Positions 1 through 9,203 of a DNA stretch of 32,890 nucleotides are shown here, in pieces. The stretch's first letter is position 1; every line of letters begins with the position of its first letter. The notes below the pieces were generated by a model. That model searched no databases. It was not told the origin of the DNA and saw only the letters and a program-made list of their open reading frames with translations. The position numbers and the translations under genes were made by a program. Origin of the DNA: Thermovorax subterraneus (lineage in GTDB: Bacteria; Bacillota; Thermosediminibacteria; Thermosediminibacterales; Thermosediminibacteraceae); contig JAKIHM010000026.1 of NCBI GenBank assembly GCA_021608145.1, forward strand, positions 1 to 32,890, in the 5' to 3' direction.

Positions 1-79
<79 letters not shown>

Positions 80-90
80 TCCTATTCCTT

Positions 91-115
91 TAAAGTAAGC
101 TCTCCGCTTACTTTA
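91..115 (-). other. Leader hairpin just upstream of 16S
   Basis: TAAAGTAAGC at 91-100 and GCTTACTTTA at 106-115 pair perfectly over 10 bp around a 5-base loop. It lies about 12 bases before the mature 16S 5' end, with no following T run on the minus strand, so it is more likely a processing or folding element than a terminator. Confidence 0.7.
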
Positions 116-134
116 ATTACACACCTTTTGGTCG

Positions 135-145
135 AAACTCTCAGG
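135..145 (-). repeat. Leader copy of the 16S 5'-end sequence
   Basis: AAACTCTCAGG occurs here and again at 64-74, inside the first bases of mature 16S (minus strand CCTGAGAGTTT). The flanks are also similar (GGTCG against GGATC). A chance 11-base match this close is improbable. The leader copy could compete with the 16S 5' end during folding; that role is inference. Confidence 0.6.
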
Positions 146-190
146 CGTGGCACTGTTCAGTTCTCAAGGTCCATCGCGTCACATTTTATT

Positions 191-219
191 ATTTTATTTG
201 GTCGCTTTGTTTTTGTCAA
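191..219 (-). promoter_or_regulatory. rRNA promoter P2 (proximal)
   Basis: On the minus strand TTGACA (rc of 214-219) is followed after exactly 17 bases by TAAAAT (rc of 191-196). The predicted start is near 184, giving about 105 bases of leader before mature 16S. The perfect -35 box and optimal spacing suit a strong rRNA promoter. Confidence 0.8.
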
Positions 220-278
220 TACCTTCTTTTGTCTTCCGGAGATTCTTCATCGGTTGCTCTCATGACGTCGCAAGGAGT

Positions 279-308
279 AATATACCACATAATCTGCTTA
301 CATTTCAA
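279..308 (-). promoter_or_regulatory. rRNA promoter P1 (distal)
   Basis: On the minus strand TTGAAA (rc of 303-308) is followed after 18 bases by TATATT (rc of 279-284). It lies about 90 bases upstream of P2, and tandem promoters are usual for rRNA operons. AT-rich sequence upstream (310-380) could serve as an UP element. Confidence 0.55.
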
Positions 309-385
309 CACTTATTTTTTGTTCATATTCGACAATTTTATGCATTAAAATTGCTTTTTCTACGTTTATCTCTTTTTTCTTCGAT

Positions 386-1858
<1,473 letters not shown>

Positions 1859-1876
1859 TTATTCACCCTCCATTTA

Positions 1877-2353
1877 TCACTTTTTGATCTCCTCTATTTT
1901 ATATTTTACTATTCCAGCAGGTACATTTATCTCGATGACGTCCCCTTTTTTGGCCCCTATGAGAGCCTTGCCCACTGGCGATTCGTTAGAAATCTTAAAT
2001 TCGATGGGGTTTGCTTCAGCCGAACTCACGATGGCATATTCTATAATTTCATCGGTCTCTAAATCCCTGACAAGGACTTTTGACCCTAAAGTGACCATAT
2101 CAGTTGATATATCGGCATCATCTATAACTTTAGCATTTCTCAGCTTTTCTTCGAGCATAGCAATCTTGCCCTCAATAAAAGCCTGTTCATTTTTAGCATC
2201 ATCGTATTCGGAATTCTCGCTAAGGTCGCCAAAGGCAATGGCTTGTTTTATGCGGTCGGCAACTTCCTTCCTCTTCACAGACTTTAGGTATTGAAGTTCT
2301 TCCTCCAGTTTTTTCAATCCTTCTTGAGTAAGCACTACTTCTTTCTTAGACAT
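1877..2353 (-). CDS. greA: Transcription elongation factor GreA
   Basis: The 158-residue protein rescues backtracked RNA polymerase by stimulating cleavage of the transcript 3' end inside the secondary channel. The N-terminal coiled coil (about residues 1-75) carries the acidic tip region in [18 protein letters not shown], and the C-terminal FKBP-like domain includes the typical [18 protein letters not shown] segment. The length is typical. The ATG at 2353 follows AGGGGAGAAAGTGA. It is the first gene of a greA-lysS unit driven by the consensus promoter at 2485-2513, with an AT-rich 5' UTR of about 125 bases. Confidence 0.98.
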   Translation of the reverse strand: MSKKEVVLTQEGLKKLEEELQYLKSVKRKEVADRIKQAIAFGDLSENSEYDDAKNEQAFIEGKIAMLEEKLRNAKVIDDADISTDMVTLGSKVLVRDLETDEIIEYAIVSSAEANPIEFKISNESPVGKALIGAKKGDVIEINVPAGIVKYKIEEIKK

Positions 2354-2484
2354 TCACTTTCTCCCCTTTGAAAAATAATATATTTATACTAATTTATGTC
2401 TATCACTGGTTTTTAATTTTATTTTTTCGGTGGTTATTTTATAACTTCAAGCACTTTTTATCCTACCCTTATTATACTTTTGTT

Positions 2485-2513
2485 ATTATAATGCAGTGAA
2501 AATAAGCTGTCAA
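2485..2513 (-). promoter_or_regulatory. Consensus promoter of greA-lysS
   Basis: On the minus strand TTGACA (rc of 2508-2513), 17 bases, then TATAAT (rc of 2485-2490): a perfect sigma-A consensus with optimal spacing. Transcription should start near 2478, leaving a UTR of about 125 bases before greA. No T-box or riboswitch signature was recognised in that UTR. Confidence 0.9.
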
Positions 2514-2588
2514 GAATTTTCTATATTTAACTGTGATTATCTTATGATGGTTAATTGTAAAACTAAATGCAACACCAAAAAATAGTTG

Positions 2589-2659
2589 AACCATAGCGTG
2601 AAACCCTATACGATGTTGGTTGACCAAAACTAACATCAAGGAGGGTTTCAGCTATGGTT
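2589..2659. repeat. 71-base near-perfect palindrome, possible IS end or terminator
   Basis: Outer arms 2589-2607 and 2642-2659 pair over 18 bp with a single bulged base. Inner arms 2612-2621 and 2628-2637 pair over 10 bp (one G-U in the plus-strand RNA) around a 6-base loop. On the plus strand the right arm contains AAGGAGGG and an ATG at 2654, so the fold hides a ribosome binding site and start codon, as in insertion sequences that block translation of impinging transcripts. On the minus strand the stem is followed after a few bases by TATTTTTTGG, so it could also end argH transcription. Confidence 0.65.
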
Positions 2660-2716
2660 TGCTTTTGGGCCAACTTTCATAAAGCTATTATATTTTTAAC
2701 ATTGTCGGGTTTGTAA
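2654..2716 (+). pseudogene. Possible 5' remnant of a transposase-like ORF
   Basis: The ATG at 2654 is preceded by AAGGAGGG (2638-2644) and opens a 20-codon frame that runs into the antisense of the argH 3' end and stops at 2716. The start and its RBS lie in the right arm of the palindrome, a layout known from transposase starts. The encoded peptide is too short to assign to any family. It may be a relic of a mobile element, or a coincidence. Confidence 0.2.
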
Positions 2717-3990
2717 GAAAGTCCCAGCACATCTTCGCCGAAAAGCTCAGAAAAATTCTTGAATTCGACAAGGCTCAATTCTCTCAACTTCTTATTGTTC
2801 TTTATGCAGTAAGACACCATCTTGCCCACTATTTCGTGAGCCGACCGAAAGGGCATACCCTTTTTTACCAGATACTCGGCGTAATAGGTGGCGTCGGCGA
2901 AACTGTCTTCGACGGCCCTCATCATATTCTCCCTTTTAATTTTTATGGTCGAAAGAAGCCCAGGGAGTACCTCCAAGCAGGAAATTACCGTATCCACAGT
3001 ATCAAAAAGCGGCTCTTTGTCTTCCTGCATATCCCTGTTGTACGAGAGCGGCAGGCCTTTCATGAGAGTAAGAACGGCCATCAAGTTGCCAAAGACCCTA
3101 CCCGCCTTCCCCCTTATTAGTTCCAGAACATCGGGATTCTTCTTCTGCGGCATTATGCTGCTTCCCGTCGCAAAACTGTCATCTAACTCTATAAAATCAA
3201 ACTCGGATGTGCTCCACAGTATCAAGTCTTCAGCCAGCCGCGAAAGGTGCACCATGAGGATAGCCGAACAGGATATGAATTCTATTACGAAGTCCCTGTC
3301 GCTTACGGCATCCATGGTATTTTTATATATTTCAGAAAAACCGAGCAGCTCTCTAGTATAGTCCCTGTCTATGGGCAAGGTAGTCCCTGCAAGCGCACAT
3401 GCTCCGAGGGGCATCAGGTCCGCCCCTTTCATCGCCGAACAAAAGCGCTCTTTATCTCTCCTGAGCATTTGATAATAGGCGTCGAAGTGCAAAGCTACGG
3501 TAACTGGCTGAGCCCTCTGAAGGTGGGTGTAGCCGGGTATAATTACATCCTTGTTTTCCTCTGCCAGTTTCCGCAGAACTTTCATCAATTCGTCTATTTT
3601 TTCAACTACTTCTGAGATTTTTTGCTTGACATAAAGGTGCAAATCCAGTGCGACCTGGTCGTTCCTACTCCGGGCGGTGTGGAGTTTCCCGGCTACAGGT
3701 CCAATTTTTTCAAAAAGCCTTTTTTCTATATGCATGTGGATGTCTTCAAATTCTACTGTAAAAGGAAACTGACCCTGTTCTATTTCCAACTTTATCTCCA
3801 AAAGTCCTCTTATAATCTCCGCCGCTTCTTGTTTTGAAATTATCCCAGTTTTGGCCAGCATCCTGGCATGGGCTATGCTCCCCATTATGTCTTGCTCGTA
3901 AAGCTTTTTGTCAAAATCTATGGAAGCTGTGAATCTTTCGACGAGGCCGTCGGTTTCCTTTTCAAACCTACCGGCCCACAGTTTTTTCAT
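2677..3990 (-). CDS. argH: Argininosuccinate lyase (C-terminally shortened)
   Basis: The protein splits argininosuccinate into arginine and fumarate, the last step of arginine synthesis. It begins MKKLWAGRF and belongs to the fumarase/aspartase superfamily: TARSRNDQVALD and GYTHLQRAQPV are present, and the signature GSSIMPQKKNPD carries the catalytic serine loop. The ATG at 3990 is chosen because GGAGGGAG precedes it by 7 bases; an upstream in-frame ATG at 4014 lacks a comparable site. It lies 1 bp after the argG stop. The product has 437 residues, about 20 fewer than usual: it stops at NVKNIIAL, just where family members carry GGTA and a final helix. Activity may be reduced or intact. Confidence 0.95.
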   Translation of the reverse strand: MKKLWAGRFEKETDGLVERFTASIDFDKKLYEQDIMGSIAHARMLAKTGIISKQEAAEIIRGLLEIKLEIEQGQFPFTVEFEDIHMHIEKRLFEKIGPVAGKLHTARSRNDQVALDLHLYVKQKISEVVEKIDELMKVLRKLAEENKDVIIPGYTHLQRAQPVTVALHFDAYYQMLRRDKERFCSAMKGADLMPLGACALAGTTLPIDRDYTRELLGFSEIYKNTMDAVSDRDFVIEFISCSAILMVHLSRLAEDLILWSTSEFDFIELDDSFATGSSIMPQKKNPDVLELIRGKAGRVFGNLMAVLTLMKGLPLSYNRDMQEDKEPLFDTVDTVISCLEVLPGLLSTIKIKRENMMRAVEDSFADATYYAEYLVKKGMPFRSAHEIVGKMVSYCIKNNKKLRELSLVEFKNFSELFGEDVLGLSYKPDNVKNIIAL

Positions 3991-3991
3991 T

Positions 3992-5203
3992 TTAACTCCC
4001 TCCATTATCGGCATTCTTTTTGTTTACTTGGGCGTAAACTTTTGTAGGTAGTCCCCACAGAGTAATAAAACCGACTGCCGCCTTGTGGTCGAAGAGGTCC
4101 CCTTCTGCATACGTGGCAAGCTTTATATCGTAGAGCGATTGAGGCGATTTTCTTCCAACCACCGTGGCGTTGCCCTTGTACAATTTTACCTTTACAATGC
4201 CATTTACGACCTCCTGGGTCTCTTCAATAAAGGCATCCAAGGCCTTTTTTAAAGGCGAAAACCACAGCCCGTTGTATACTATTTCGGCATATTTTTGCTC
4301 GATAATGTATTTAAAATGTAAAACTTCCTTTGGCAGCGTCAAGCTTTCTAGTTGCCTGTGAGCTTCAATAAGCAAGCAAGATGCAGGACACTCGTAAACT
4401 TCCCTAGACTTTATGCCCACAAGTCTATCTTCTACATGGTCTATCCTTCCAAAACCATGGCTTCCCGCAATCTTATTCAGATTCGCCACAAGTTCTACCG
4501 GACTCATCTCTTTTCCATCCACCGCAACAGGCACGCCTTTTTCAAAAGTTATCTCCACATATACTGGGTCATCAGGGGCCTTCTCGGGAGAAACCGTCCA
4601 TTCAAAGGCTTCCTCAGGTGGCTCGACCCAAGGATCTTCTAATACCCCGCACTCTATACTCCTTCCCCATAGGTTCTGGTCTATACTGAAAGGATTTTCC
4701 TTCCCAACCGGGACGGGAATTCCATTCTTGGCAGCGTAATCGATTTCCTCCTCTCGGGACATGTTCCATTCCCTTACCGGGGCTATAACTTTCAGCTCCG
4801 GCGAAAGCGCCGCTACCGACAAATCGAACCTCACCTGGTCGTTGCCTTTTCCGGTACAGCCGTGAGCGACTGCAAAAGCTCCCTCCTTTTTTGCAATTTC
4901 CACTAGATATTTAGCTATAAGTGGTCTTGATAGGGCGGTACTGATGGGATACACTCCCTCGTATAGGGCATTCGCTTTTAGGGCTTTAAAAGCGTAATCT
5001 TTTATGAATTCTTCTTTAACATCTGCCACGTAGCACTTTTCAGCACCTATGCGCAAAGCCTTTTCCTTTATGAAATCCAGGTCCTTCCCCTCGCCCAAGT
5101 CAGCACAAAACGCTATTACTTCACAATCATATTTTTCCTTTAACCATTTTATAGCGACAGAGGTGTCAAGACCCCCTGAATAGGCAAGTACTACCTTTTT
5201 CAT
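3992..5203 (-). CDS. argG: Argininosuccinate synthase
   Basis: The 403-residue enzyme joins citrulline and aspartate with ATP to give argininosuccinate, the penultimate step of arginine synthesis. The N-terminal PP-loop motif is [10 protein letters not shown] (about residues 7-16). Further typical blocks are [13 protein letters not shown] and the [12 protein letters not shown] segment near residues 175-187. Length is normal. ATG at 5203 follows GGGGGAC. It is the middle gene of argF-argG-argH, 30 bp after argF, and its 3' end carries the argH ribosome binding site. Confidence 0.98.
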   Translation of the reverse strand: MKKVVLAYSGGLDTSVAIKWLKEKYDCEVIAFCADLGEGKDLDFIKEKALRIGAEKCYVADVKEEFIKDYAFKALKANALYEGVYPISTALSRPLIAKYLVEIAKKEGAFAVAHGCTGKGNDQVRFDLSVAALSPELKVIAPVREWNMSREEEIDYAAKNGIPVPVGKENPFSIDQNLWGRSIECGVLEDPWVEPPEEAFEWTVSPEKAPDDPVYVEITFEKGVPVAVDGKEMSPVELVANLNKIAGSHGFGRIDHVEDRLVGIKSREVYECPASCLLIEAHRQLESLTLPKEVLHFKYIIEQKYAEIVYNGLWFSPLKKALDAFIEETQEVVNGIVKVKLYKGNATVVGRKSPQSLYDIKLATYAEGDLFDHKAAVGFITLWGLPTKVYAQVNKKNADNGGS

Positions 5204-5233
5204 AAAGTATGTCCCCCTTTTTTATTTTTAAAA

Positions 5234-6199
5234 TCAAAGCAAAAGAGCAAGGATGGCCTTTTCAACGTGCAGGCGGTTTTCAGCCTGGTCAAACACTACG
5301 GAATTAGGTCCTTCTATGACCTCCTCTGTGATTTCTTCGCCTCGGTGCGCCGGAAGACAATGCATGACGATTACATCGGGCTTTGCTGCCTTAAGAAGTT
5401 CTTTATTTACCTGATATCCCGAAAAAATCTTTTTTCTTTCGATTTCCTCTGATTCTTGCCCCATGCTGGTCCATACATCGGTATATATTATATCCGCTTC
5501 CAGTGCTGCTTCTTTAGGATCTTCCGTCACTATAATTTGGGAATTGTTAGTTTTAGCATGGAAAATAGCGTTTTCCAGCAATTCGGGCTTCGGCTGGTAT
5601 TCCTTCGGGGATGCAATTGCTAGGTTTATACCCATCTTTGCGCAGCCGAAAATCAAAGAATTTGCCATATTATTGGCCCCATCGCCAATAAAGGCGAGTT
5701 TTAATCCCGCAAGGGCGTTCTTTTTTTCCAAAATTGTCAAGAAATCTGCCAACACCTGGCAGGGATGCTCAAAATCAGAAAGGCCGTTTATCACCGGGAC
5801 ATCGGCATATTTTGCGAGGATTTTCACGTCTTCATGAGAATACGCCCTTATTACTATTCCATCTAAGTATCTTGAAAGGACTCTGGCAGTATCCTCCAGC
5901 GTTTCCCCCCGCCCCAGCTGCAGGTCGTTTTTATTTAAAAACAGTGGATAGCCTCCAAGTTGCCACATCGCCACTTCAAACGAGACCCTTGTCCGGGTAG
6001 AAGGTTTTTGAAATATCATCCCCAAGGTTTTCCCCTTAAGTGGTTTATAACCTCCACCGTAAGTCCCAATCCTCTTTATAAGCCGGGAAAATTTTATTAT
6101 TTCTGCAATCTCATTTTTGCTCAAATCACACATACCAAGAAGGTCTTTCCCCTTGAGATGTGCATCCTTTTGAAATTCCAGGACGTCTGCTTTCAACAA
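5234..6199 (-). CDS. argF: Ornithine carbamoyltransferase
   Basis: The 321-residue cytoplasmic enzyme makes citrulline from ornithine and carbamoyl phosphate. The carbamoyl phosphate motif STRTRVSFE is near residue 67, followed by HPCQVLADFLT, the central GDGANNMANSLI, and the ornithine-binding MHCLPAHRGEE near residue 280, which separates it from aspartate carbamoyltransferase. The start is TTG at 6199 or the next TTG at 6196, both behind GGGGGTG; the first ATG lies only at residue 23. It is the first gene of the arginine operon and shares a 141-bp divergent region with hisZ. Confidence 0.97.
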   Translation of the reverse strand: MLKADVLEFQKDAHLKGKDLLGMCDLSKNEIAEIIKFSRLIKRIGTYGGGYKPLKGKTLGMIFQKPSTRTRVSFEVAMWQLGGYPLFLNKNDLQLGRGETLEDTARVLSRYLDGIVIRAYSHEDVKILAKYADVPVINGLSDFEHPCQVLADFLTILEKKNALAGLKLAFIGDGANNMANSLIFGCAKMGINLAIASPKEYQPKPELLENAIFHAKTNNSQIIVTEDPKEAALEADIIYTDVWTSMGQESEEIERKKIFSGYQVNKELLKAAKPDVIVMHCLPAHRGEEITEEVIEGPNSVVFDQAENRLHVEKAILALLL

Positions 6200-6226
6200 T
6201 ATTCACCCCCTTGATTTATTATTATA

Positions 6227-6255
6227 ATTATACATACATACGCATATATATGCAA
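6227..6255 (-). promoter_or_regulatory. Promoter of argF-argG-argH
   Basis: On the minus strand TTGCAT (rc of 6250-6255), 17 bases, then TATAAT (rc of 6227-6232). A second ATTATA at 6221-6226 follows directly. Predicted start is near 6220, about 20 bases before the argF start codon. Confidence 0.7.
6241..6254. promoter_or_regulatory. Candidate ArgR operator (ARG box-like)
   Basis: Minus strand TGCATATATATGCG contains the perfect palindrome GCATATATATGC and fits the ARG box half-site pattern TGNAT-N4-ATNCA with one mismatch. It overlaps the argF -35 box, where ArgR bound to arginine would block polymerase. A weaker half-match (TGTATAATTATA) lies about 10 bases nearer argF. Assignment rests only on sequence similarity and position. 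Confidence 0.35.
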
Positions 6256-6285
6256 CTAGTTTTTCTATGTAAATTAAAAAATACC

Positions 6286-6314
6286 TTGATTTTTTTTGTT
6301 TAATATATTAATAT
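6286..6314 (+). promoter_or_regulatory. Candidate promoter of the his operon
   Basis: TTGATT (6286-6291), 17 bases, then TAATAT (6309-6314). The predicted start near 6321 leaves a UTR of about 20 bases, too short for a T-box or attenuator. The region is extremely AT-rich and other -10 choices (TAAAAT at 6317-6322) exist. Confidence 0.5.
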
Positions 6315-6340
6315 GTTAAAATATAAAAGGAGATGGTCGC

Positions 6341-7252
6341 ATGAGTTTAAAAGACAAGCTATCATTGCCGGCAGGCTTTTTTGACCTGGAATTTGAAAAA
6401 GCATCCGAGAAAAGAAAGCTTGAAAACAATTTCGCCGGCATCTTTGTAGATAGGGGATACCAGGAATTTTCCCCTTCGCTCATAGAACACTACGAGCTTT
6501 CTGATTTATCTCTCGTGCCAAAAAATAAAATTTTTAAATTCGTTGATAAAACCGGAGATATATTAGCCCTCCGGTGGGATTATACCACTTCTCTAGCCCG
6601 CTTTTTGAAGATGAACTTTGAGAATATTTCATTCCCCTTAAAGGTTTACTATTGCGGGAGTGTTTTCCGCTTTTTCGAAGGCTCTATGGGAAGGCCGAGG
6701 GAGATCATACAATTCGGAGCAGAAGTCATAGGCGGAGACTTGGATAGCGAAATAGAATTGATTAATGGTATTTTGGAGTTTTTAAGGGAAACTGGTATTA
6801 AAGGCCTTAGAATTTCAGTTTCTGAGGCAGAATACTTAAAAAGATTGCCTATGGTTAAAAATCTTCCGGCCGAAAGACTCGATGAAGTCCTCGACGCAAT
6901 AAAAAGAAGAGATTTTATATCGCTTAAAGAATTAACTTCAACCCTTTCACCGAAACAACAGGAGGACTTATTTGAAACTCTCCTCTCCGAAGAAAATTCT
7001 GTCTATTTTGGGAGTGAAATGGCAAAATTCCTAGAAAAGTTAAGAATTAACCTTTTTGACATTCCGGTAGATTTTGATCCATTTCTCGTTCTTGATTTCG
7101 ATTACTACAACGGTCCAATAATAGAAATCTATGACCAAAATAAAACTTCCATCGGTAAAGGCGGCCGTTATGGTTTTTTGTCGAAAATGCTAGGAATTGA
7201 CAAAAATGGATTCGGAGTAGCTTTGAATCTAAATTACATCCTGGGTTTGTAG
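6341..7252 (+). CDS. hisZ: ATP phosphoribosyltransferase regulatory subunit, short form
   Basis: HisZ is a catalytically inactive relative of histidyl-tRNA synthetase that forms a complex with short HisG and allows activity and histidine feedback. The class II core is visible: FVDKTGDILALRWDYTTSLARF matches the motif region around the substrate arginine, and RFFEGSMGRPREIIQFGAEVIG corresponds to synthetase motif 2. GKGGRYGFLSKMLG near the C terminus resembles GGRYDGL of HisRS. At 303 residues it is shorter than many HisZ proteins (near 400) but similar to the compact ones. ATG at 6341 follows AGGAGATGG. It opens the operon, 12 bp before hisG. Confidence 0.9.
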   Translation: MSLKDKLSLPAGFFDLEFEKASEKRKLENNFAGIFVDRGYQEFSPSLIEHYELSDLSLVPKNKIFKFVDKTGDILALRWDYTTSLARFLKMNFENISFPLKVYYCGSVFRFFEGSMGRPREIIQFGAEVIGGDLDSEIELINGILEFLRETGIKGLRISVSEAEYLKRLPMVKNLPAERLDEVLDAIKRRDFISLKELTSTLSPKQQEDLFETLLSEENSVYFGSEMAKFLEKLRINLFDIPVDFDPFLVLDFDYYNGPIIEIYDQNKTSIGKGGRYGFLSKMLGIDKNGFGVALNLNYILGL

Positions 7253-7264
7253 GAGGAATAAAAA

Positions 7265-7903
7265 GTGGAATACTTAACCATAGCAGTGCCAAAAGGAAAC
7301 CTTTTAGAAGAAAGCCTGAAGCTTCTAGAATACATTGGCTTCCAAACAAATCAATTGAAAGACGAAAGCCGAAAGCTCATATTTACAGACACAAGAACAA
7401 AAATTAAAGTTGTCGTGACTAGAAACTTTGACGTTCCCGTATACGTCGAGCACGGGGCTTGCGATCTTGGAATAGTGGGAAAGGATATAATTGCTGAGAT
7501 GAAGCCGGACGTTATGGAACTTCTAGATTTAAAATACGGCCGGTGTTTCCTCTGCCTTGCCGGAAGAGAGAAAGATGACCCTAAATTCTCGAACAATGTA
7601 AGAGTTGCAACGAAATATCCCAATCTCGCTTCTTATTTTCTCTCAAAAGAGGGAATAAGGGCAAGGATTATAAAGTTGCACGGGAACATAGAGCTTGCGC
7701 CCCTCCTTGGACTTTCTACTTATATCGTGGACTTAGTAGCCACAGGCAGGACATTGAAAGAAAACAATCTTTCCATAATAAAACCCTTTTTTTCGTCATC
7801 AGCTCGTTTAATCGCCAATCCTTTCAGTTGGAAGTTAAAAAGGGAATCAATGCTCGAATTTTTTGAAAAAGCCCGTATTTTCGTTGATGAAAGGAGTAGA
7901 TAA
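7265..7903 (+). CDS. hisG: ATP phosphoribosyltransferase, short catalytic subunit
   Basis: The enzyme condenses ATP and PRPP to phosphoribosyl-ATP, the first committed step of histidine synthesis. At 212 residues it is the short HisG type that lacks the C-terminal regulatory domain and depends on HisZ, which lies directly upstream. The N terminus LTIAVPKGNLLEES is typical, followed by YVEHGACDLGIVGKDI, and the PRPP-binding signature DLVATGRTLKENNL is near residue 155. The start is GTG at 7265 behind AGGAGGAAT, which overlaps the hisZ stop. Confidence 0.97.
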   Translation: MEYLTIAVPKGNLLEESLKLLEYIGFQTNQLKDESRKLIFTDTRTKIKVVVTRNFDVPVYVEHGACDLGIVGKDIIAEMKPDVMELLDLKYGRCFLCLAGREKDDPKFSNNVRVATKYPNLASYFLSKEGIRARIIKLHGNIELAPLLGLSTYIVDLVATGRTLKENNLSIIKPFFSSSARLIANPFSWKLKRESMLEFFEKARIFVDERSR

Positions 7904-7904
7904 A

Positions 7905-9203
7905 ATGTTTCCAGTACTCACTGAAAGCGAACTTTTTTCCCGGCTCAAAAAAAGATCACAAAATTTTGAAAAAGTGCGCGATGCCGTAAAGAAAATCAAA
8001 GAGATGGTCTTATCTTCAGGAGATGATGCCTTAATCAAGCTTACCATTGAATTAGACGGAGTATGCTTAACAAAGAACACCATAAAGCTCCCACAAAAAG
8101 ACATAGAAGAAAGTGAAAAGCTCATATCACCGTCTTTAAAAAAGGCATTAGACCTTGCTTTTGAAAGAATTTTCGATTTCCACAAAAAGATGAAACCTCA
8201 AGACAAGCTCTTTTTCGACGATTATGGCAACCTTATGGGGAAAATTTATAAGCCCATCGAAAGCGTAGGGGTCTATATACCCGGAGGCAGCGCGGCTTAT
8301 CCCTCATCAGTTTTGATGAATATAGTACCAGCTCTGGTAGCTGGAGTCAATAAAATAATTGCCGTAACTCCACCTAAAGCTGAGCCCATGAACCCTGCAG
8401 TTTTATATGCCTTAAAATTATGCAACGTAAAAAATCTTTATACTGTGGGAGGTGCTCAGGCTATTTTTGCCCTCGCTTATGGCACAGAAACCATCCCAAG
8501 AGTCGATAAAATAGTGGGACCAGGCAACGTTTATGTAGCCGAGGCAAAACGCGAAGTATCAGGGGTAGTTGGCATCGACGGCTTTGCCGGCCCTTCAGAA
8601 GTTGTGGTGATTGCCGACAGCTCGGCTAATCCCCGCTGGGTGGCAGCCGATTTGCTTGCGCAAGCAGAACACGATGAAAATGCCACATCTATTCTTCTTT
8701 CCTGTGACGATAGTCTAATTGAAGAAGTAAGAGTTGCACTACAGTCTTTCCTTGCCACCCTTGATAGCGAAAAGGCTAAGTTATCCCTTTTTAATTGGGG
8801 CGGGGCACTAAAGGTAAAAGATATATATGAGGCCATTGAAATTTCGAATCGAATCGCTCCGGAGCATCTCGAGCTTATGGTAAAAAGCCCTATGACATAT
8901 GTCGAATATATAAAAAATGCTGGAGCAGTCTTCTTCGGGCCTTTTTCGGCCGAGGCTTTGGGGGATTACATCATGGGTCCGAGCCACGTCCTTCCTACCA
9001 GCGGCACATCGCGATTTTCTTCAGGGCTTTCAACAGAAGATTTCATGAAGGAAATGAGTTTAATCTCGGCGACTCCCACAGGCTTTTTTGCCCTTTCTCA
9101 TCATGCGGGAGAAATTGCAAAAGCAGAAGGACTACCAGCCCATCATCTTTCGCTCCAAATTAGAAACGGGAGGGAACTTACAGGATGCGAACCGCGTCAC
9201 TAG
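7905..9203 (+). CDS. hisD: Histidinol dehydrogenase
   Basis: This zinc enzyme oxidises histidinol to histidine in two NAD-dependent steps, the last reactions of the pathway. The family blocks appear in order: VGVYIPGG, VDKIVGPGNVYVAEAKREV, AGPSEVVVIAD, LLAQAEHDENA with zinc-site Gln and His, RIAPEHLEL with the catalytic Glu-His, GDYIMGPSHVLPT with the zinc Asp, and AHHLSLQIR with the last zinc His. The ATG at 7905 is chosen over an in-frame upstream ATG at 7863 because AAAGGAG precedes it and it directly follows the hisG stop. It has 432 residues, normal for the family, and overlaps hisB by 19 bp. Confidence 0.98.
   Translation: MFPVLTESELFSRLKKRSQNFEKVRDAVKKIKEMVLSSGDDALIKLTIELDGVCLTKNTIKLPQKDIEESEKLISPSLKKALDLAFERIFDFHKKMKPQDKLFFDDYGNLMGKIYKPIESVGVYIPGGSAAYPSSVLMNIVPALVAGVNKIIAVTPPKAEPMNPAVLYALKLCNVKNLYTVGGAQAIFALAYGTETIPRVDKIVGPGNVYVAEAKREVSGVVGIDGFAGPSEVVVIADSSANPRWVAADLLAQAEHDENATSILLSCDDSLIEEVRVALQSFLATLDSEKAKLSLFNWGGALKVKDIYEAIEISNRIAPEHLELMVKSPMTYVEYIKNAGAVFFGPFSAEALGDYIMGPSHVLPTSGTSRFSSGLSTEDFMKEMSLISATPTGFFALSHHAGEIAKAEGLPAHHLSLQIRNGRELTGCEPRH

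Larger units (their letters stand above)
80..385 (-). other. rRNA operon leader and promoter region
   Basis: This 306-base stretch between lysS and the 16S gene contains no convincing protein gene. Reading on the minus strand it holds two tandem sigma-A-type promoters, a conserved-looking spacer motif (ACCTTGAGAACTGAACAGTG, rc of 159-178) similar to those in Firmicutes rRNA spacers, an 11-base copy of the 16S 5' end, and a 10-bp hairpin just before the mature rRNA. These are expected parts of an rRNA leader (processing stalk and loading region). No intrinsic terminator for lysS is visible. Confidence 0.75.
2354..2676. other. Intergenic stretch between argH and greA
   Basis: No housekeeping gene is visible here. 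The left half is the AT-rich greA 5' UTR (2354-2478) and the greA promoter (2485-2513). Bases 2520-2588 are AT-rich without clear structure. The right end holds the 71-base palindrome (2589-2659), which abuts the argH 3' end. The abnormal argH C terminus suggests this stretch includes DNA from a past insertion or deletion. Confidence 0.6.

Noticed and set aside
2354..2478. Possible riboswitch or T-box in the greA-lysS UTR
   Set aside because: No T-box sequence, specifier stem or terminator/antiterminator pair could be seen; only short AT-rich stems.
3991..4014. Upstream ATG for argH giving eight extra residues
   Set aside because: The ribosome binding site GGAGGGAG lies between it and the ATG at 3990, and family members start at MKKLWAGRF.
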